Below are positions 10,739 through 23,703 of a stretch of DNA of 64,000 bases, piece after piece (the stretch's first letter is position 1; every line of letters begins with the position of its first letter). Made by a program: the position numbers and the translations under genes. A model generated the notes under the pieces. The model saw nothing but the letters and a program-made list of their open reading frames with translations. It was not told the origin of the DNA and did no database searches. Source of the stretch: Strobilurus pachycystidiatus (Eukaryota > Basidiomycota > Agaricomycetes > Agaricales > Physalacriaceae); contig JAHLMK010000004.1 of the NCBI GenBank assembly GCA_019915135.1, positions 992,001 to 1,056,000 of the forward strand, read 5' to 3'.

Positions 10739-12980
10739 ATGGCGCCCGGAACTGTCGCAGGAATGCCTGGCACGGCTGGCTATAGCCATTTGCTTGATCC
10801 CAACAAGAAGTGGTACAACAATAAACGGTAGCCGTCTTTCCTGACTTTGGCGTCTTGCCAGCTGACCTGGGCTTCTCTAGAATTATAGCTCTTAACGGAT
10901 GGATTGTTCTTCTGTGAGAGGCCTGCTTGCCTTTTCTATGTCTATTTCTTGCGACTAAGTGTCCCCATTTAGCTTGATTACCTCCTCAGGCAACGGCTAC
11001 GATGGCAGCATGATGAACGGTCTACAGTCCCTCACGCAATGGTCGAGCTATTTTGGACATCCCACTGGCGGTAAACTTGGCCTGCTCAACGCCATCCAGG
11101 TACGCCACCATCATATCAAGCCCGATTCGGATGGCTGATACACCATATGTTTGTCCTAGAATATCGGCGCACTAGCCGCATACCCCTTCGCGCCATACAT
11201 CTCAGACGGCATCGGGCGACGGCCCACCGTCGCTCTCGGCGCATTGATAATGGTCATCGCTACCGTCATTCAGACGGCGTCCCAATCTGTCGGAATGTTC
11301 ATTGGGGCTCGGTAAGTCTAGTATCAATATGAACCACCCTTCGACCTATTCAACCTATTTCCGTACAGGTTCCTCATTGGATTCGGATTGACCTTCGCGT
11401 GTACGTGACCATTGGCACTCAATGTACTGGATCCCACCTGACCTTCTCCGTTCTTATCTTTAGCAAATGCCGCCCCCATGTTAGTGACCGAGATATCATA
11501 TCCTACCTACCGTGCGCCGTTGACCTCGACGTACAATTCTCTCTGGTACTCAGGTGCCATTATGTGGGTACTTCTGCGGCACCTGGGAGATATTGGGAAA
11601 CTGATCCAGCTCGATTTTATAGTGCGGCATGGTCGACCTACGGAACTTTCAAGATCCACAACACGTGGGCGTGGCGTGTCCCCTCTGCGCTCCAGGGTAT
11701 GGCACCGGTCGTGCAGCTCATTCTCATCTGGTTCGCTCCAGAATCGCCGAGGTGGCTTATCAGCAAGGGGAAGGACGACAAAGCGCTCGATACACTTGCC
11801 TATTACCATGCTGACGGAAACAGGTATGTTGCTGCTCCCGACCTCCTCGAGCCCAGCTACAAATCTCGTTTAGGGATGACCCGCTCGTGCAGTTCGAGTT
11901 CCAAGAAATCAAGGCCGCCATCGAGTTCGACCGCACCGTTGCCGCCAATGTTGGCTGGCTGTCGTTGATCAAGACACCAGGCAACAGGAAGCGCATGAAC
12001 ATCATCATCGCCATCGCTTTCTTCTCGCAATGGTCTGGGAACGGCATCGCGTCATACTACCTCAACAAGATCCTCACGGACATCGGTATCCCGGACCCGA
12101 CCACGCAAGTGAGCCTCGTTACATATCAGCTTCCATGGAGATGTGTACAAATGCCCGCAATTTCAGCTTCTCATAAACGGAATCCTCCAGATCTGGAATC
12201 TCATCTGGGCGCTACTTGCGTCGGGTTTATGCGATCGCATTGGTCGACGCGTGCTGTTCTTGACCTCCGCTGTTGGGATGTTCATATTTTTCAGCTGTCA
12301 GACAATCTGCTTTGCGATATTCTCTGAACTCGGTACACGCGGCGCGGCGCACGGGGTCATTGCGTTCATATTCTTGTTCTATGCCGCCTATGAGTAGGTT
12401 TTGAATTTGTGTGAGCTGACGGGAACTGATTTATCGTTAGTATCGCGTTCACTCCTCTCATTGTGTCGTACACGGTCGAGATCTTGCCATTCCCTTTGCG
12501 CGCGAAGGGCTTGAATATTTTCTTCTTTACGATCTCTCTGGCCCTCATATTCAACCAATATATTAACCCCATTGCACTCGGTTAGTCACATTCAATCCCC
12601 CTCGAAGCGACCATATGGCTGATCTACACCATTCAGATAACATTGGCTGGAAATACTACGTACTGGCCAATCTTTATCTTCGATGCTTCCATGCTGATGA
12701 GGCTTTCTAGATCGTCTACGTTGTCTGGCTCGCCGTTGAGACTATCTTTCTCTACTTCTGTATGTCTCATTCGAGAGAGTCTTACTCATGCTGACTTTGT
12801 ACAGTCGTCGTTGAGACGAAGAACCTCTCCTTGGAAGAGACCGCCGCCCTCTTCGACGGAGAAGATGCTGTGAGGGAGCTCGCACATACCCATATCGAAG
12901 GAGGACTTGAGAGGAAGGAGGCCTTGGACAGTAAGTCGGACGAGGTTCATGAAGTGCAAGGGATACACAAGCTGGATTGA
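10739..12980 (+). CDS. MFS sugar transporter (sugar porter family)
   Basis: Thirteen exons (10739-10827, 10881-10913, 10973-11099, 11160-11311, 11369-11400, 11464-11563, 11623-11823, 11874-12108, 12167-12393, 12441-12580, 12637-12659, 12711-12759, 12805-12980) encode 527 residues. They make a 12-helix plasma-membrane hexose or disaccharide permease of the major facilitator superfamily. Signature motifs are present in order: GYDGSMMNGLQ in helix 1, DGIGRRP in the helix 2-3 loop, PESPRWLISKGK after helix 6, SGNGIASYY in helix 7, DRIGRR in the 8-9 loop, and VETKNLSLEE after helix 12, a variant of PETKG. The best fit is the fungal lactose-permease/hexose-transporter-like branch; the substrate is inferred only by family. 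Its 3' end faces the first P450, with 228 bases between the stops. Confidence 0.93.
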
Positions 12981-13208
12981 AAGGATGAACCGTGACGCAT
13001 GATTTTCTTTTGGTTATTTACACACGTACGGATTGGAATGATGAATGTGTATGCTATATTTAACTCTCTAGGGCTCACAAACTTGCCAAAGTGAAAGTTG
13101 TGATGATAGCCACAGACAGGATACATCACCCGGCACAAAAGCAGTGAGGGTGTATAGCCAAGATGGGAACATTCACAAGGATTGTTCCAAGAAATATCAT
13201 ACAGAGTC

Positions 13209-15699
13209 TCAGTCTTCTTGCGTCATGCGGACCCACAGTCCGCCTCGTGCATACATCGTCAAATGCTGCCCAAACATGATTGTGTCCTTATGTCGCGTAG
13301 ACCCAGGGATCTTTTCCTCACACCAACTCGCAGGGGGGCGACTCTCGGGTACTTGGGCCTCCTCGGCGATAGCAATCGAAGAAAACGTTTGTAGGAGGCG
13401 GATGAGGAAGTACGAGGCTTCGTTGTACGCGAACTACATAATGTACCATGTGTCAGATGGGAGTCCGGTCGGGCGGTGTACTGCGCACCTGTTGACCAAG
13501 ACAAATGCGCGGACCGGCGTTGAAGGGCAGGAAGATGAAGGGGTTGCGGAGGACGTAAGTTTGGTGGCGGTCGTCCAGGAAGCGGTCGGGATCGAATTCA
13601 AGTGCTACAACTCTGTAAGACAAGCTACATGGAGCAGAAATTCGATCATACCTGTAGGTCCCCACAGATCGGTACGCCGATGCATCAAAAAGACGGTATA
13701 GAGGACTCTGTGTCAGTCCCCCGTTAGTGGCAGCAATGGCGGTGGTTGATCGAGTAAACATACTTGGTTCCTTTCGCGACATAGTACGGCTTTCCGGTTC
13801 TATTTGGGAGGGTCGTAGAGACGTTGGATGTCCTAGTAGATTGTCACTCATTAGGTGACGTGCAAGCTTCATGGACCTATCTGCTCACCGACTATCAAAC
13901 GGCCTATACATACATAGCATTAGACAATCATCCTTTGAGACAATTCAGGACGCAGGCAGGAAAGTTACTCACACAGGCGGGTACAGACGAAGAGTTTCTA
14001 GTATCTGTCAGTGCTGGAACGAGTATAGGCCAGATTTGGAAAAACAAACCGTTGATGACAGCTCGTAAGTACTTCAGCTCGCGAATGTCCGCATACGTCG
14101 ATGCGCGCTTCCCGAGAACGGTCGCGATCTCCTCCTGCAGTTTCTTAGCGACTTTGGGATTTCTGCTGAGAGCATAGATGACGAAGGTGATGAGGGATGC
14201 CGTCTGCACCAACAGGACTTGAATTAGACTCTCGGCACCTTTAACTAATGAGACTAATGAGACTGACTGTGTCCCGTGCGGCCACTAGGATGTTGACGAC
14301 TTGGTCATTGATTGCTTCCACGTCTAGGTGTTTTATATGAATTGGCGTCAGAAAGCTGATGGATGGACAGACCTTCAGTCTCGCGTACCAGAGTGGCAAG
14401 GAGGCTCTCCTCGTCGTCCTTCTCAAGTTGTCCAAAAGCTTTCTTTGCAACTGCCTCCCTCACCATAGGCTCTACGTACCCATCGACGATCTTGCGTAAC
14501 GGCACCACCTTGTTCGACCAAAATTCTTTGAAGGCCCAGAATTTGCCATAGCGCGTTCTACGTCCAGCAATCTCCTGCGCTGCCATGAAGGCCCGCACAA
14601 AGACATTCGATGGGTGGTTTTCGTATTGCGGAGAATTGGGTATGTTCGAGGATGGAGGGTATGGAATACCGGCAGATAGAGACTCGACGTCTTGACCGAA
14701 AAGGTATTCTGAGGTAGAGTCCAAGGTGAAGCGACATATGAGGTCCTGGACATACCGGGAGATCAAATGAATATTTATTGATGGCTCAAAGTCGGACAGA
14801 CCTGGATTTCGACTGGATGACCTTCAGCGAGGCGCTCTTTAATCAAAGCGAGGACCGTTGTTATGTGCCTCTCAAAATTATCGAAGTCAGAAATCCTGTC
14901 CTTGACGAAGAACGGACGCGTCATGTTTCTGTGGAATCTAACCTCAAACGGTTAACTCGGCGATCGTTGAGACTCAGTAAACAGTGCATACTTCCACATG
15001 TCACCTAAAGAAGCAGATGACACTTTCAATGGAAATGCCATGCTACATACATATAAGACGCCGCGTACCATCAGCATTGAAGACTCCCGTCCCGAGGAGG
15101 TCCGCCAACTGAGATAGAAGTAACGGCGCTTTCTCGAACTCGTCGAACTGGGTGACGAGGACCGCCTGCGATCACATGAGTTGGAAACACATCAAAGGCG
15201 CGTCTGATAACCTTGATATGTTCGGGTTCCAAGGTCATAACCTATCGTGGATACATATGAGCGCTGGGGACTATGACGGTGTATCATCGAGACCCACCCG
15301 TTTCTCGGAATATATGTCCATGACGAAGGTGTTTCCATACTGCAGCGCCCATTCCCAGAAGAGGTCGCCGGGATATCCATTGCTAAAGCTGCGAGAAATT
15401 TTGTCGATAATTGCGCGACTTCCAGCAGCCACTTGGGGCAAAGCGATTGCGCCCTTTGCTCTCATCTCGCGTAGGGACGTGATCTGGAGGTGAAGGAGGG
15501 TAAAATATCGATAAAGCGGGTGCGAGGCAGCAATAGCTGCAGCGTAGATCCATCCGGGAACATGGATCCCTGTGTACTGGGAGAAGAGCCTAAGAACGGC
15601 GATGGTGGCAGCAGCTAAGAGCAAGATGTAGGGGATGATGTTCCGAGCAATGTAGAGAGGTCCTGGCGCGAATACGCGCCCCAATACTGGAACGGGCAT
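13209..15699 (-). CDS. Cytochrome P450, CYP63-like, copy A (intact)
   Basis: A membrane-anchored monooxygenase. The N-terminal exon has a hydrophobic anchor ([19 protein letters not shown]), then [14 protein letters not shown]. Recognisable later are [20 protein letters not shown], the I-helix AARDT (the CYP52/CYP63-style ARDT), the K-helix ETLRLYPPV containing ExxR, and the heme-binding [12 protein letters not shown] whose Cys ligates iron. It ends [11 protein letters not shown]. These features fit the basidiomycete CYP63 family (P. chrysosporium pc-1 to pc-3), which hydroxylates alkanes, fatty acids and aromatics. It has at least ten introns. One exon near 13886-13900, between the ETLRLYPPV exon and the TSNVSTTLP exon, is only 15 nt. 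The I-helix intron boundary is not certain. A TATA box lies 84 bases before the start. Confidence 0.88.
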
Positions 15700-15782
15700 G
15701 ACGACGGAAGGGAAGACAGAAGTTGAACGTTGAAACGTTGAGGTCTGAGAGAAGGTCGGTTGTCGGTTTCAGCTGAGCCGGA

Positions 15783-15790
15783 TTATATAG
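15783..15790 (-). promoter_or_regulatory. TATA box of P450 copy A
   Basis: On the minus strand CTATATAA lies 84 bases before the start codon at 15699. The same element, with matching flanks (CCTATATAATCCGGCT), stands before copy B. This supports the chosen starts over further-upstream in-frame ATGs. Confidence 0.65.
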
Positions 15791-16245
15791 GCGGAGGTGT
15801 ATCCAATCTGCCACGGCGATCTTACTGTTAGAAGCATCAGCTGCCCAAATGTGGAGATATTCAGATTCCTTTCGGACTAGACCTAGAAGGTTACTTAGCA
15901 CGAGTGCATGGTGAGTTTGGATAGGGTCGATTGAGGGCGCCAAGAAATCATCTTCATAGGCAGATGGACTGGTGTCGAGGACACGTATCACGACATTCAG
16001 ACTTCCTCCCCTTGGACATTGTACCTCGGCGTTCTTATAGATACGCGAGTAATACGCGCCGCCTGCGTCAGTCACCGCGTCCCCGATGGGCCATGCTTCC
16101 CCATGGAGCAATCCTGTAGTGTACGCAGCCATGCTCTTCCGTTTGGCTGCCACTGCTCGCCTGTCGGTATCGGATTTAGTCTCGCGTAGAATGATGCTCT
16201 GTTTTAAATTGTTCCCACCAGTCATGTCGTTCAGAAACGCCACTA

Positions 16246-18720
16246 TCATACAGAGTACAAGTCCTCTTTCGTCATGCGGACCCACAGTCCGCCTTGGGCA
16301 TACATCGTCAAGTGCTGCCCAAACATGATCGTGTCCTTATGCCGCGTAGACCCAGGGATCTTCTCCCCAAACCAACTCGCAGGAGGGCGGCTCTCGGGTA
16401 CTTGGGCGTCCTCTGCAATGCGGATTGAGGAGAAGGTTTGTAAGAGGCGGATGAGGAAATATGAGGCTTCGTTGTATGCGAACTACATATGCCATGCGTC
16501 AGATGGGAGTCTGGTCGGGCGGTGTACCACGGACCTGTTGACCGAGACAAATGCGCGGACCGGCGTTGAAGGGCAGGAAAATGAAAGGGTTGCGGAGAAC
16601 GTAGGTTTGGTGGCGGTTGTCCAGGAAGCGGTCGGGATCGAATTCGAGTGCTGCGATCCCGTAAGATAAGCTATATGGAGCAGAAGCTCGGTCATACCGG
16701 TGGGTCCCCACAAGTCCGTACGCCGATGCATCAAGAACACGGAATAGACGACTCTGTGGAAGCCGCCCGTTAGCGTGATGTCAACAATCAGTCGAACAAG
16801 GACTATACTTGGTTCCTTTGGCGATATAGTATGGCTTTCCGCTTTTAATTGGAAGGGTCGTAGAGACGTTGGATGTCCTGGTAGGATAATGTTCAATCAT
16901 GTGGCGGGCATTTCTCCGGAGCTATTCGCTCACCGACTGTCAAACGGCCTGTACAAGCATTAGGCAATCAGCCATTGAGCACGTTCAGGGCCCAGGCGAG
17001 GAAACTACTCACACAGGCGGGTACAGACGGAGGGTCTCTGATTTTGGTCAGTGCTAGTACTGACTGAGACAAGGGCAAACACACCGTTGATAACAGCTCG
17101 TAAGTACTTCAGTTCACGAATGTCCGCATACGTCGGTGCGCGCTTCCCGAGAACGGTCGCGATCTCGTCCCGCAGTCTCTCAGCGACTTTGGGGTTCCTG
17201 CTGAGAGCGTAAATGACGAAGGTGATGAGGGATGCCGTCTGCACCAACAAGACGTCGATTGAATGTCTGACAACCTGGACTAATGCGACTGACTGTGTCC
17301 CGAGCGGCCACTAGGATGTTGAGGACTTCGTCATTAATTGCTTCCACGTCTGCGTGTTATAGATGAGTTGGCGTCAGGGAAATAATGGACGCAACACACC
17401 CTCAGTCCCGCGTACCAGAGTGGCGAGGAGGCTCTCCTCGTTGTCTTTCTCCAGTTCCCCAGATGCTTTCTTCGCAAGTGCCTACCTCACCATAGGCTCT
17501 ACGTACCCATCGACGATCTGGCGTAACGGCGATACCTTGTTTGACCAAAATTCTTTGAGGGCCCAGTATTTGCCATAGCGCGCTCTCTGTCCGGAAAGCT
17601 GTTGGGCTGTAATAAAGGCACGCACGAAGACATTCGATGGGTGGTTCTCGTAGTGCGGGGAGTTAGAGATGTTCGAAGATAGAGGGTAGGGAAGGCCGGC
17701 AGCTAGAGATTCGACGTCTTGGCCGAAGAGATATTCCGAGGTAGAGTCTAAGGTGAAGCGACATATGAGGTCCTGGAAATGACGGGAGATCAGATGAATA
17801 TTCACTAAGAATATAGAGTCGGACAAGCCTGGAGATCGACAGGATGACCCTCAGCGAGACGCTCTTTGGTCAAGGCAAGGACCGTTGTTATGTGCCTCTC
17901 AAAGTTATCGAAGTCGGAAATCCTGTCCTTGCTAAAGAATGGACGGGTCATGTTCCTGTGGAACCTAGCCGAGACGGTGAATTCGGCGATCGTTTATACT
18001 TAGTAGGCAGTGCATACTTCCACATGTCACCTAGAGCAGCAAACGCCACCTTGAACTACATGCCGTGCTACAGAAAATACGCCACGTACCATCGGCATTG
18101 AAGACTCCCGTCCCGAGGAGATCCGCCATTTGAGATAGGAGTAGCGGCGCTTTCTCGAACTCGTCGAACTGGGTGACTAGGACCGCCTGTGATTATATGA
18201 GTTGGGGAACGCATCGAAAGCGCGTCTAATGACCTTGATATGTTCGGGTTCCAAGGTCACAACCTTTTGTTGATATGTGTGAGCGATGTGGGTGAGACGG
18301 TGTGTCATCAAAACCCACCCGCTTCTCTGAATATATGTCCATAACGAAGATGTTTACATATTGCAGCGCCCACTCCCGATAGAGCTCGCCGGGATATTCA
18401 ATGCTGAAGCTGCGAGTAATCTTGTCGATGAGTGTGCGGCTTCCAGCAGCCACCTGGGGCACAGCGATCGCGCCCTTTGCTCTCATCTCGCGTAGGGACG
18501 TGATGTGGAGGTGAAGGAGGGTGGAATATCGATAGAGCGGATGCGAGGCAGCAGTAGCTGCAGCGTAGATCCATCCGGGAACATGGATCCCTGTGTACCG
18601 AGAGAAGAGTCCGAGTACGGCGACGGTGGCAGCAGCTAAGAGTAGGAAGTAGGGGAGGATGTCCCGAACAAGGTAGAGAGGTCCTGGCGCGAATACGCGC
18701 CCCAGTATTGAAACGGCCAT
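16246..18720 (-). pseudogene. Cytochrome P450, CYP63-like, copy B, probably inactive
   Basis: Paralogue of copy A with the same anchor (starting MAVSILGRVF at 18720), ARDT I-helix, ETLRLYPPV and [12 protein letters not shown], ending [15 protein letters not shown]. Two lesions stand out. At 17482-17484 the codon after EPMVR reads TAG where copy A has GAG, stopping translation before the I-helix. At 17827-17828 the intron that starts GT in copy A (CAG|GTCTGT) starts GC in copy B (CAG|GCTTGT), a poor GC donor. The I-helix intron also lacks an obvious in-frame acceptor because the copy A CAAG site reads ATCGAC here. Everything else is still well conserved, so the loss looks recent. Read-through, or an unusual intron removing the TAG, cannot be excluded without RNA data. 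Confidence 0.75.
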
Positions 18721-18791
18721 GTTGAAGGAAGGAAAGACTGAAGTTGAGGTCTGTAAAAGAAGCTCGGTAGTCGGTTTTGGCTCAAGCCGGA

Positions 18792-18799
18792 TTATATAG
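18792..18799 (-). promoter_or_regulatory. TATA box of P450 copy B
   Basis: CTATATAA on the minus strand lies 72 bases before the ATG at 18720 and matches the element before copy A. It argues against a start at 18834, which would lie upstream of the TATA element. Confidence 0.6.
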
Positions 18800-19524
18800 G
18801 CGACAATGTCTGCCAGGCTGACCTTGGGAAGCATCAGACACTGGGAGGCGCCCCGATGTGGAGATAGTGAGATTCTGTCGGACTAGACCCGAAGCAGCAT
18901 AGCACGAGTGCATAGTAAGCTTGGAGGCGCTCTGAGGACGGAGACAGTTCGACCGGTCATATCTTGCGCCGAGCTTCCAGTGGAACAGTCACTGAGTCAA
19001 ATTCTAGTCTCGAGATAAGTCGGTCACGTTGCCTGGGCTTTACAGCAATACGAAGAGGACGGAAAGTCTGGACTGCCCCGTTCGCGAAAGCTTGCCAGTT
19101 TTCTTCCAAAGGTGGTAAGTAGGGACGCTTGCTCGGTTTGACATTGTGTGGTGAACATTAGGTTGGAGACGAAGCGTCAGAAGAGAGGCCGAATAATTGA
19201 AGTCGACGTGCCAGCGCGAGGCTTGCAAAGTACTGTATTTGGAGGGGATAATGCCTAGAAATGTCAGCTGTTTGACGCGTTCGTGTCTGTGGTGGTCGTC
19301 GCGAGGTGTCAACTTCAAGTCCCTTCATTTTCTGTTCTCACGCCAGTACCCTTCCCTCATTCCCAATCTCCAACCTTTGCCAGTGCCGCCCTTTCCGTCG
19401 ACGCGCTGGTTACATGCACGTTTAAGCGCCTTCTTTGAGGTGCGTGGCCGCCACCGCGCTCCCCGATGCCCGATGAACACGTCCAACAGACTTCTACTAT
19501 ATACCACTTAATCCCGACGCAATC

Positions 19525-22500
19525 ATGAACAGCGGCATGTCCACGGCGTCGAACAGGTCGGCTGTGAAGTCGCCGACCGCCCCGTCGGTCAGACCGAGTC
19601 TCAAAACTCCCGCCTTGAAGCGAGTGTCGACGTCCGGCATTCCCGCCTTGTCGTCCAACGCGGCTCAAATCAAAGACAGGCGCTTGTCGGCTCCAGTTCC
19701 AACGGAGGCATTCCCCAGGACATCGTCCATCCCGCTGCCGCCTACAAAGGCGACGTCCCCGACGCCATCGACACCGGCGACGCGCACGTTGTCCACGAGT
19801 GGCGGTCTGCCGCGTCCCAAAGCGACTCCTTCCGTCGTTTCAACGAGACGGTCCGTGGCCCGAACGACATCCCTCTACTCCTCGACTGGCGCGGCTTCTG
19901 CTTCTGGCGCCCCACGCACGCCCAAATCGCGGCCGTTGGTACTAGCCAACAACGCCAGTTCAACATCGACGACGACACCGCCGAAGGCAAAACTGACGAC
20001 CCCGTCTCGCACGCGGAAGACGTCGACATCGGCACTGTCTCCCGAAAAGAGCCAGTCGCCCTCCATCCATCTGACCTCGCCTAGCGCGAAGGGTTCTCCA
20101 TCTCGCTTAGTAGCGCGGCCGACCACCCCCAAAGCCACACCGCCCAGAGCAATGGCGCTCAGTCCGGGAAGCACGCCACGATCGAAGCGCATGGCGGCGG
20201 GCCCCATGCCGCCAGTCATACCCGAACAGCCAAAGCTGCTCTCGGAATCTCCCGCCCTCCTACGCGCAATGAACAATGAGAACAGTTACGGCAGCCCCGA
20301 AAATCACTTCTTCTCTGCACCCTCTATGATGCCCTCCGTTTGGGGCGGCGACGGCGACGACATGACCCTGGAGATGATCACCGAGGACGGCAACGAAGAC
20401 GGCGAAGGCGACGAAGAGATTGGCGCGTTGCTGAGCCAGATCTCGACCCTACATTCACGTAAAATCACCTCGTACAAGCGTCTGCTGGAACGAGCCCAGC
20501 TATCTTCTGCAGCTCAACTCCACGCCCTGCAGGCTGAAGTCCAGTTGCTCAAGGCCCAGCTCGGGAATGGTGCCTCGAACGGACACGCCAGCCACACGCA
20601 CAACGCTCCTCCCCTCTCCACAGACAACCTCTGCCGAAAATGCGGTCGAAGACAGGGCTACTGGAGTGGGTTCAGAGGGTATGAGGACGACGACGACGAC
20701 GGTGGAGACATCGACGACCTCGTCACCGTCCTCAAGGGCAGGACTGGGAAATACGACTTTGACGAACGGGAAGTGCGCAGGATCGTGCGGCGCATGGGGA
20801 GGGACGCGCGGGGACGCTTGTAGGAACCCATCTACTCCTACAGGGTTTGACACGGTCACTCATTTTCTTGTTCCTAGGATCGGGATCATTCTCGACGCGT
20901 GCAACCCCGGCGACATCCCCTTGCAGATCCTCCTCTTGCAACGCTACCTCAAATCGACCTACGATATCGTGGGGAACCTCGCGCCGACGCTCGCCCTGAG
21001 AATTTTGCAGCAGTTCAGCGTCTCACAGATGCTTGGCTTCGCGACTGTGAGCAAAAGGTGGTATGGGGCGATTCACCACCCGACCGTGTGGCGGTATCAC
21101 TGTCTGCGCGTGACGGCGACGGACCCGGTACCGCTCAAATGGCCGGAGCAGGACGAGGGGTGGTTCCCGCTATATAAGTCACTCCATCATTTACACTCGA
21201 ACTTGGCGAACGCGCTCCCGCAGTCGGTCTTGTTCTTGAATGGGCACTCCAACTTTGTGACTGTTTTGATGTTGAGAGGGCGGAGGCTGGTCAGTGGGAG
21301 TTATGATGAGACGATTCGCTTCTGGGAGCTGCCCGAGAGAGGTGTCGGTGTTGGGATGAATGCGGCTGCCATTAGCGCGTCGATGAGTCCGAATGGCAAG
21401 GTCAGCGGAGCTGGTGAGTTCACTCTTCCCTTCTGGCATCTACATAGGTTATTTATCGGTCTAGGTCTCGCTGAATGCAAGAAGGTCCTCAGAGTCGGCA
21501 AAGTTGTCAGTTGTTTGGACTGGCTTATCGAAGAAGGTACATCCTACTGAACTCATTCTCTTGTCTCTTCTGATGTCCCACCTACTTAGAGGTATTTGTT
21601 GTTGGCTTCCATGACGTCGGGTGCGTAACAGATGTAGTTGAATAACATCCAGAGCTAATCACGTTCATAGTCGTGTGCATCTGTTCTCGTCCTTGACCTA
21701 TACGCCCTTGCAACAATTAGCCGGACATCTGAATGGCATCAGAGCCGTCGCTCTGAGCTCGAAGAACCTTGTCTCTGCCGGCGCCGATAAAGCTCTCGTC
21801 TGCTGGGATTGGCGTGCTGGAACGAAGATTGTTCGGTTCGGGCAGCAGACTACGATCAACATTGGAGTTCAAATTATCCCAGGATCTTCATCGAACGAAG
21901 GAGAACGCGTGGTCAGTGTGACCATTGACGGTGTGGTTCGAGTCTTCAGCATCAGTATGTTTTTTTTGCTTTGTTGAAGCGAGAGACTGACACAAGTTTC
22001 AGTGCGGAGGGAGATGATTTCGCAATTCAAGCTGTCAGATCTGGGTGGTCTGAACCCGACGCTGAATTCGAAGTTGTTCAATGTTGGTTCGGCGCCGAAC
22101 AACATGCTCCAGTAGGTGTCCTTTTCGCAGGTGCTACAGTCGAATCTGACACTTTGTCTCAGATGGTTTGCTGCGAAAGACACGCAGATGACCGTATGTA
22201 TTGTGCATCTCCAACTGATCCTTCTTTGATCTTTCTACTAGTGCGCTACTAAATCCGTCATCCTGCACTTGCAGTGGCAAGAGGAATCCAACGACCCCAA
22301 TAAACCACCATCATCTAAGGACTCCGAATCTTCCTCTGCCACCCTCGTTTCATCACCCATAACTATGTCGCCAAGCTCAAGCCAAAGCCCCTCCGTTCCC
22401 AGAGTACGCACTCTCTCTGGAATGGCAAGATCCACATCCTCTCTTTCAACCTCTCGCTCTACGTCTATGTCATCTCGACGACCCTCTTTAGTAACCACCG

Positions 22501-23341
22501 CTAGTGGAACAAGTGTTTCTGGGAAGAGCCGGCTTAGCATGAGCTTGAATGTCAAGACGCCTTCTATGCCAAGTAGTCCCCGAACTAGTACGCCTGCGGG
22601 TGGGCCGGGTCCGGGTCCGGGATCGGGATCGGGATCGACGCCCTTGTTTCCTATACACTTTGGGCGCGCGGCTATCTTGACGGCGCCGCCGAAGCTTGTG
22701 GCGATGGTGGAGACGCCAGATGTGGCTATGGGCGCGGTGGATCCGAGGAAGAAGAGGGTGGTCACGGCTACGCGATTCAGTTCGCGGGCTGGTGCCGATA
22801 GACGGGTGGGTTCAAATCATTTGGCCGTGTGGGATGAACGTTGCTAACGATTGCGGTCTATCCTAGATATTCATGTCTATCCATGAGGACAAGGAGAAGG
22901 CGGTCAGCGAGGGTGAGGAGGAGGACGCGGATCTAGAGCTCATTGCGCCAAAGGAGGTCGTACCAGATGTCGATATCGACACCAGTGTTACGCCTGTGAC
23001 TGGGGCTTGGGAAGCGTTAGCGAAGGTCGATAATGTGTCTGGAGATTCGGTCAAGGGGCTCATTGGGTCTCTGCCGCCCAAGTTCGCTGGCCTGGCGACA
23101 CCGGAGAAGAATCCCATGTCCATGCAGTTGAGTCATGAGGAGGTTGTGGTAGGATGTGCGGACGGTACTATCTAGTAAGTCTTTTTTTACCTCTTTGTGT
23201 TCCCGTGAGGTGATCCTGGCTGTCCTCAACAGTGTCATGAACTTTGTTGGTTACGAATACCAAAAACCTAGGATACGGAGGGAGGACGACCTTTTGTCTG
23301 TAGATGGGCCGGGGAGTGACAGTGGATCGGATGGCTTCTAA
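19525..23341 (+). CDS. F-box and WD40 repeat protein with long disordered N-terminus
   Basis: At first sight these are two genes, but a 58-nt intron (20820-20877, GTAGGA...CCTAG) joins them in frame across the apparent stop at 20821, giving [20 protein letters not shown]. The first 290 or so residues are Ser/Thr/Pro rich and low complexity, followed by an acidic segment, a coiled-coil ([19 protein letters not shown]) and [11 protein letters not shown]. The F-box follows ([20 protein letters not shown]...[11 protein letters not shown]), then WD40 repeats ([48 protein letters not shown]). A Ser-rich insertion (22300-22660, with [12 protein letters not shown]) interrupts the last blades. The C-terminus has [13 protein letters not shown] and [13 protein letters not shown]. 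Such proteins select substrates for SCF ubiquitin ligases. The layout recalls fungal F-box/WD40 proteins beginning their F-box after '[11 protein letters not shown]'. The target is unknown. Confidence 0.72.
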
Positions 23342-23703
23342 GTTAGTTTGGATCAGGGACAGTGCTAATACATCAGTTGTATATACCTATTACCTTAGAT
23401 ACTGTGTGGAATTGGACGCCTGGGGCATTCGTGAGGCTTCGTGTGTTCAGAGATGTGAAGTACGTCATCTTTGCTGGACAGAGCGAACGTGCATTTTGGA
23501 ACGCGTCACCAAACGATGCCTCAGATCTATTCGGGGGAGGCTGTATTCTATGGGGTTCTTTAAGTCTTAGTTACAGAGGGTATATGATACAGTAACAGCA
23601 CTGTCAACGTGCGTCGGTCTCCTTAGATTATTGCATTGATGCCGACATGGACGATTCTGCAAAACTAAATTAGGTTGCTTCTGGAAACGAGGAAACAATA
23701 AAC

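Larger units (their letters stand above)
13209..18945 (-). repeat. Tandem direct duplication of about 3.0 kb carrying a P450 gene
   Basis: The two P450 genes run in the same direction with starts 3021 bases apart. Similarity covers exons, introns and about 200 bases of upstream sequence (shared TTATATAGGCG, ATGTGGAGATA and GCACGAGTGCAT blocks near 15785-15915 and 18793-18910). The copies have diverged more than the DGAT2 pair. The spacer 15940-16245 has no copy upstream of B. Confidence 0.8.

Noticed and set aside
15590..16285. Minus-strand open frame of 231 codons between the two P450 genes
   Set aside because: It overlaps the start of P450 copy A and the end of copy B in another frame, has no family resemblance and ignores the shared TATA box.
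10739..18720. Possible secondary-metabolite cluster (transporter plus P450 pair)
   Set aside because: No polyketide, peptide or terpene backbone enzyme, tailoring enzyme or regulator lies nearby, and the P450 pair is explained by tandem duplication.
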